This document shows positions 63,620 to 64,000 of a stretch of DNA of 64,000 nucleotides, in pieces. Position 1 is the stretch's first letter; every line of letters starts with the position of its first letter. Below the pieces are notes generated by a model, which made no database searches, was not told the DNA's origin, and saw only the letters and a program-made list of their open reading frames with translations. Location of the stretch: positions 1,426,001 to 1,490,000 of the forward strand of contig CP048469.1 of the NCBI GenBank assembly GCA_025559845.1, given 5' to 3'. Made by a program: the position numbers and the translations under genes. The DNA is from Agrobacterium tumefaciens. Its GTDB lineage: Bacteria > Pseudomonadota > Alphaproteobacteria > Rhizobiales > Rhizobiaceae.

Positions 63620-64000
63620 ATGATGCTGATTTCGGAATTTTCCAGAGCCACCGATCTGCCGGTCGATACGATCCGTTTCTACATCGCCAAGGGACTGTTG
63701 AAACCGGAGCGCAGCGCCAAGGGCGGCTCCAATCCTTACCAGATGTTCCGCGCGGAAGACGTGACGGCGGCACGCATGATCCGCCTGCAGCAGACGCTGG
63801 GTTATTCTCTCGGTGAAATCCTGGCGCTGAACGAGGAATATCGCGCCGGCGAAAATTCGTCAGAACGCACGATCGAGGTGCTGCAATCGCAGATAGCCAG
63901 GCTGGAAGAGCGCAAGGCCGCGCTGGATGCGGCCCTGTCGTTTCTGCGTGGCAAGGTGGACTGGATCAAGGCCGGCAAGCCCGATGACGCGCCGCGCCTT
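63620..64000 (+). CDS. MerR-family transcriptional regulator, 5' part
   Basis: The first 127 codons of a MerR regulator that runs off the window. The winged helix is clear (SEFSRATDLPVDTIRFYIAK; NPYQMFRAEDV), followed by a long dimerisation helix (ERTIEVLQSQIARLEERKAA). AAGGG lies before two adjacent ATG codons (63620 and 63623). It is divergent from the aldo/keto reductase and should activate it through the 19-base-spacer promoter. The effector region is beyond the window, so the signal is unknown. Confidence 0.88.
   Translation, partial: MMLISEFSRATDLPVDTIRFYIAKGLLKPERSAKGGSNPYQMFRAEDVTAARMIRLQQTLGYSLGEILALNEEYRAGENSSERTIEVLQSQIARLEERKAALDAALSFLRGKVDWIKAGKPDDAPRL

Overview
The window is GC-rich (roughly 60 percent by eye), densely coded chromosomal DNA from a soil or plant-associated alphaproteobacterium. 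The gene assortment, codon use and regulator families look like Rhizobiaceae, most likely Agrobacterium/Rhizobium. That placement is inference; no rRNA or other marker gene is present. No tRNA, rRNA, CRISPR array or insertion sequence was recognised.

Most of the window is an accessory catabolism, efflux and detoxification region. It is built as small cassettes in which a regulator is transcribed divergently from its likely target. Left part (1-31 kb): the end of an ArsR regulator with an MFS pump; a six-gene minus-strand operon of almost entirely exported proteins (two alpha/beta hydrolases, a CMD-family protein, a cupin, a cytochrome P460-like protein, a DUF4405 membrane protein); a membrane class III cyclase; LysR/MFS; two tandem aldo/keto reductases with ApbE and an FMN-binding protein; Lrp/MFS; a nonsense-interrupted P-loop kinase; an EAL phosphodiesterase; LysR/isochorismatase-like hydrolase; an orphan barstar; LysR/old yellow enzyme/SDR; an acyltransferase, MFS, GNAT, nucleotidyltransferase and methyltransferase; then two paralogous membrane proteins of unknown function with a repeated two-cysteine domain.

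Middle part (30-47 kb): LysE exporter, quinone-reductase-like dehydrogenase with a divergent HxlR regulator, GrpB, and a translationally coupled operon of diaminopropionate ammonia-lyase plus two amidohydrolases with a divergent Lrp/AsnC regulator. An AT-richer island (37.1-40.7 kb) follows, holding an ATGA-coupled pair of unrecognised genes (852 and 329 residues), then a TetR-RND multidrug efflux operon with twin operators, a pentapeptide repeat protein and a PPOX-family protein.

Right part (47.5-64 kb): five intact genes in the order of the T7-like podovirus tail and internal-core genes (gp11, gp12, gp13, gp14 and a large core protein) stand alone without portal, capsid, terminase or lysis genes. 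After them come an AHL-lactonase-like hydrolase with a divergent TetR, a carbon-nitrogen hydrolase homologue lacking catalytic residues, an alpha/beta hydrolase, MFS/LysR, an M20 amidohydrolase, a NAD(P)-binding protein, and an aldo/keto reductase with a divergent MerR regulator and a textbook 19-bp-spacer promoter.

The best candidates for undescribed biology are the 37.1-40.7 kb two-gene island, the two-cysteine repeat membrane paralogs at 27.1-29.9 kb, and the stand-alone podoviral ejection module at 47.5-53.4 kb.
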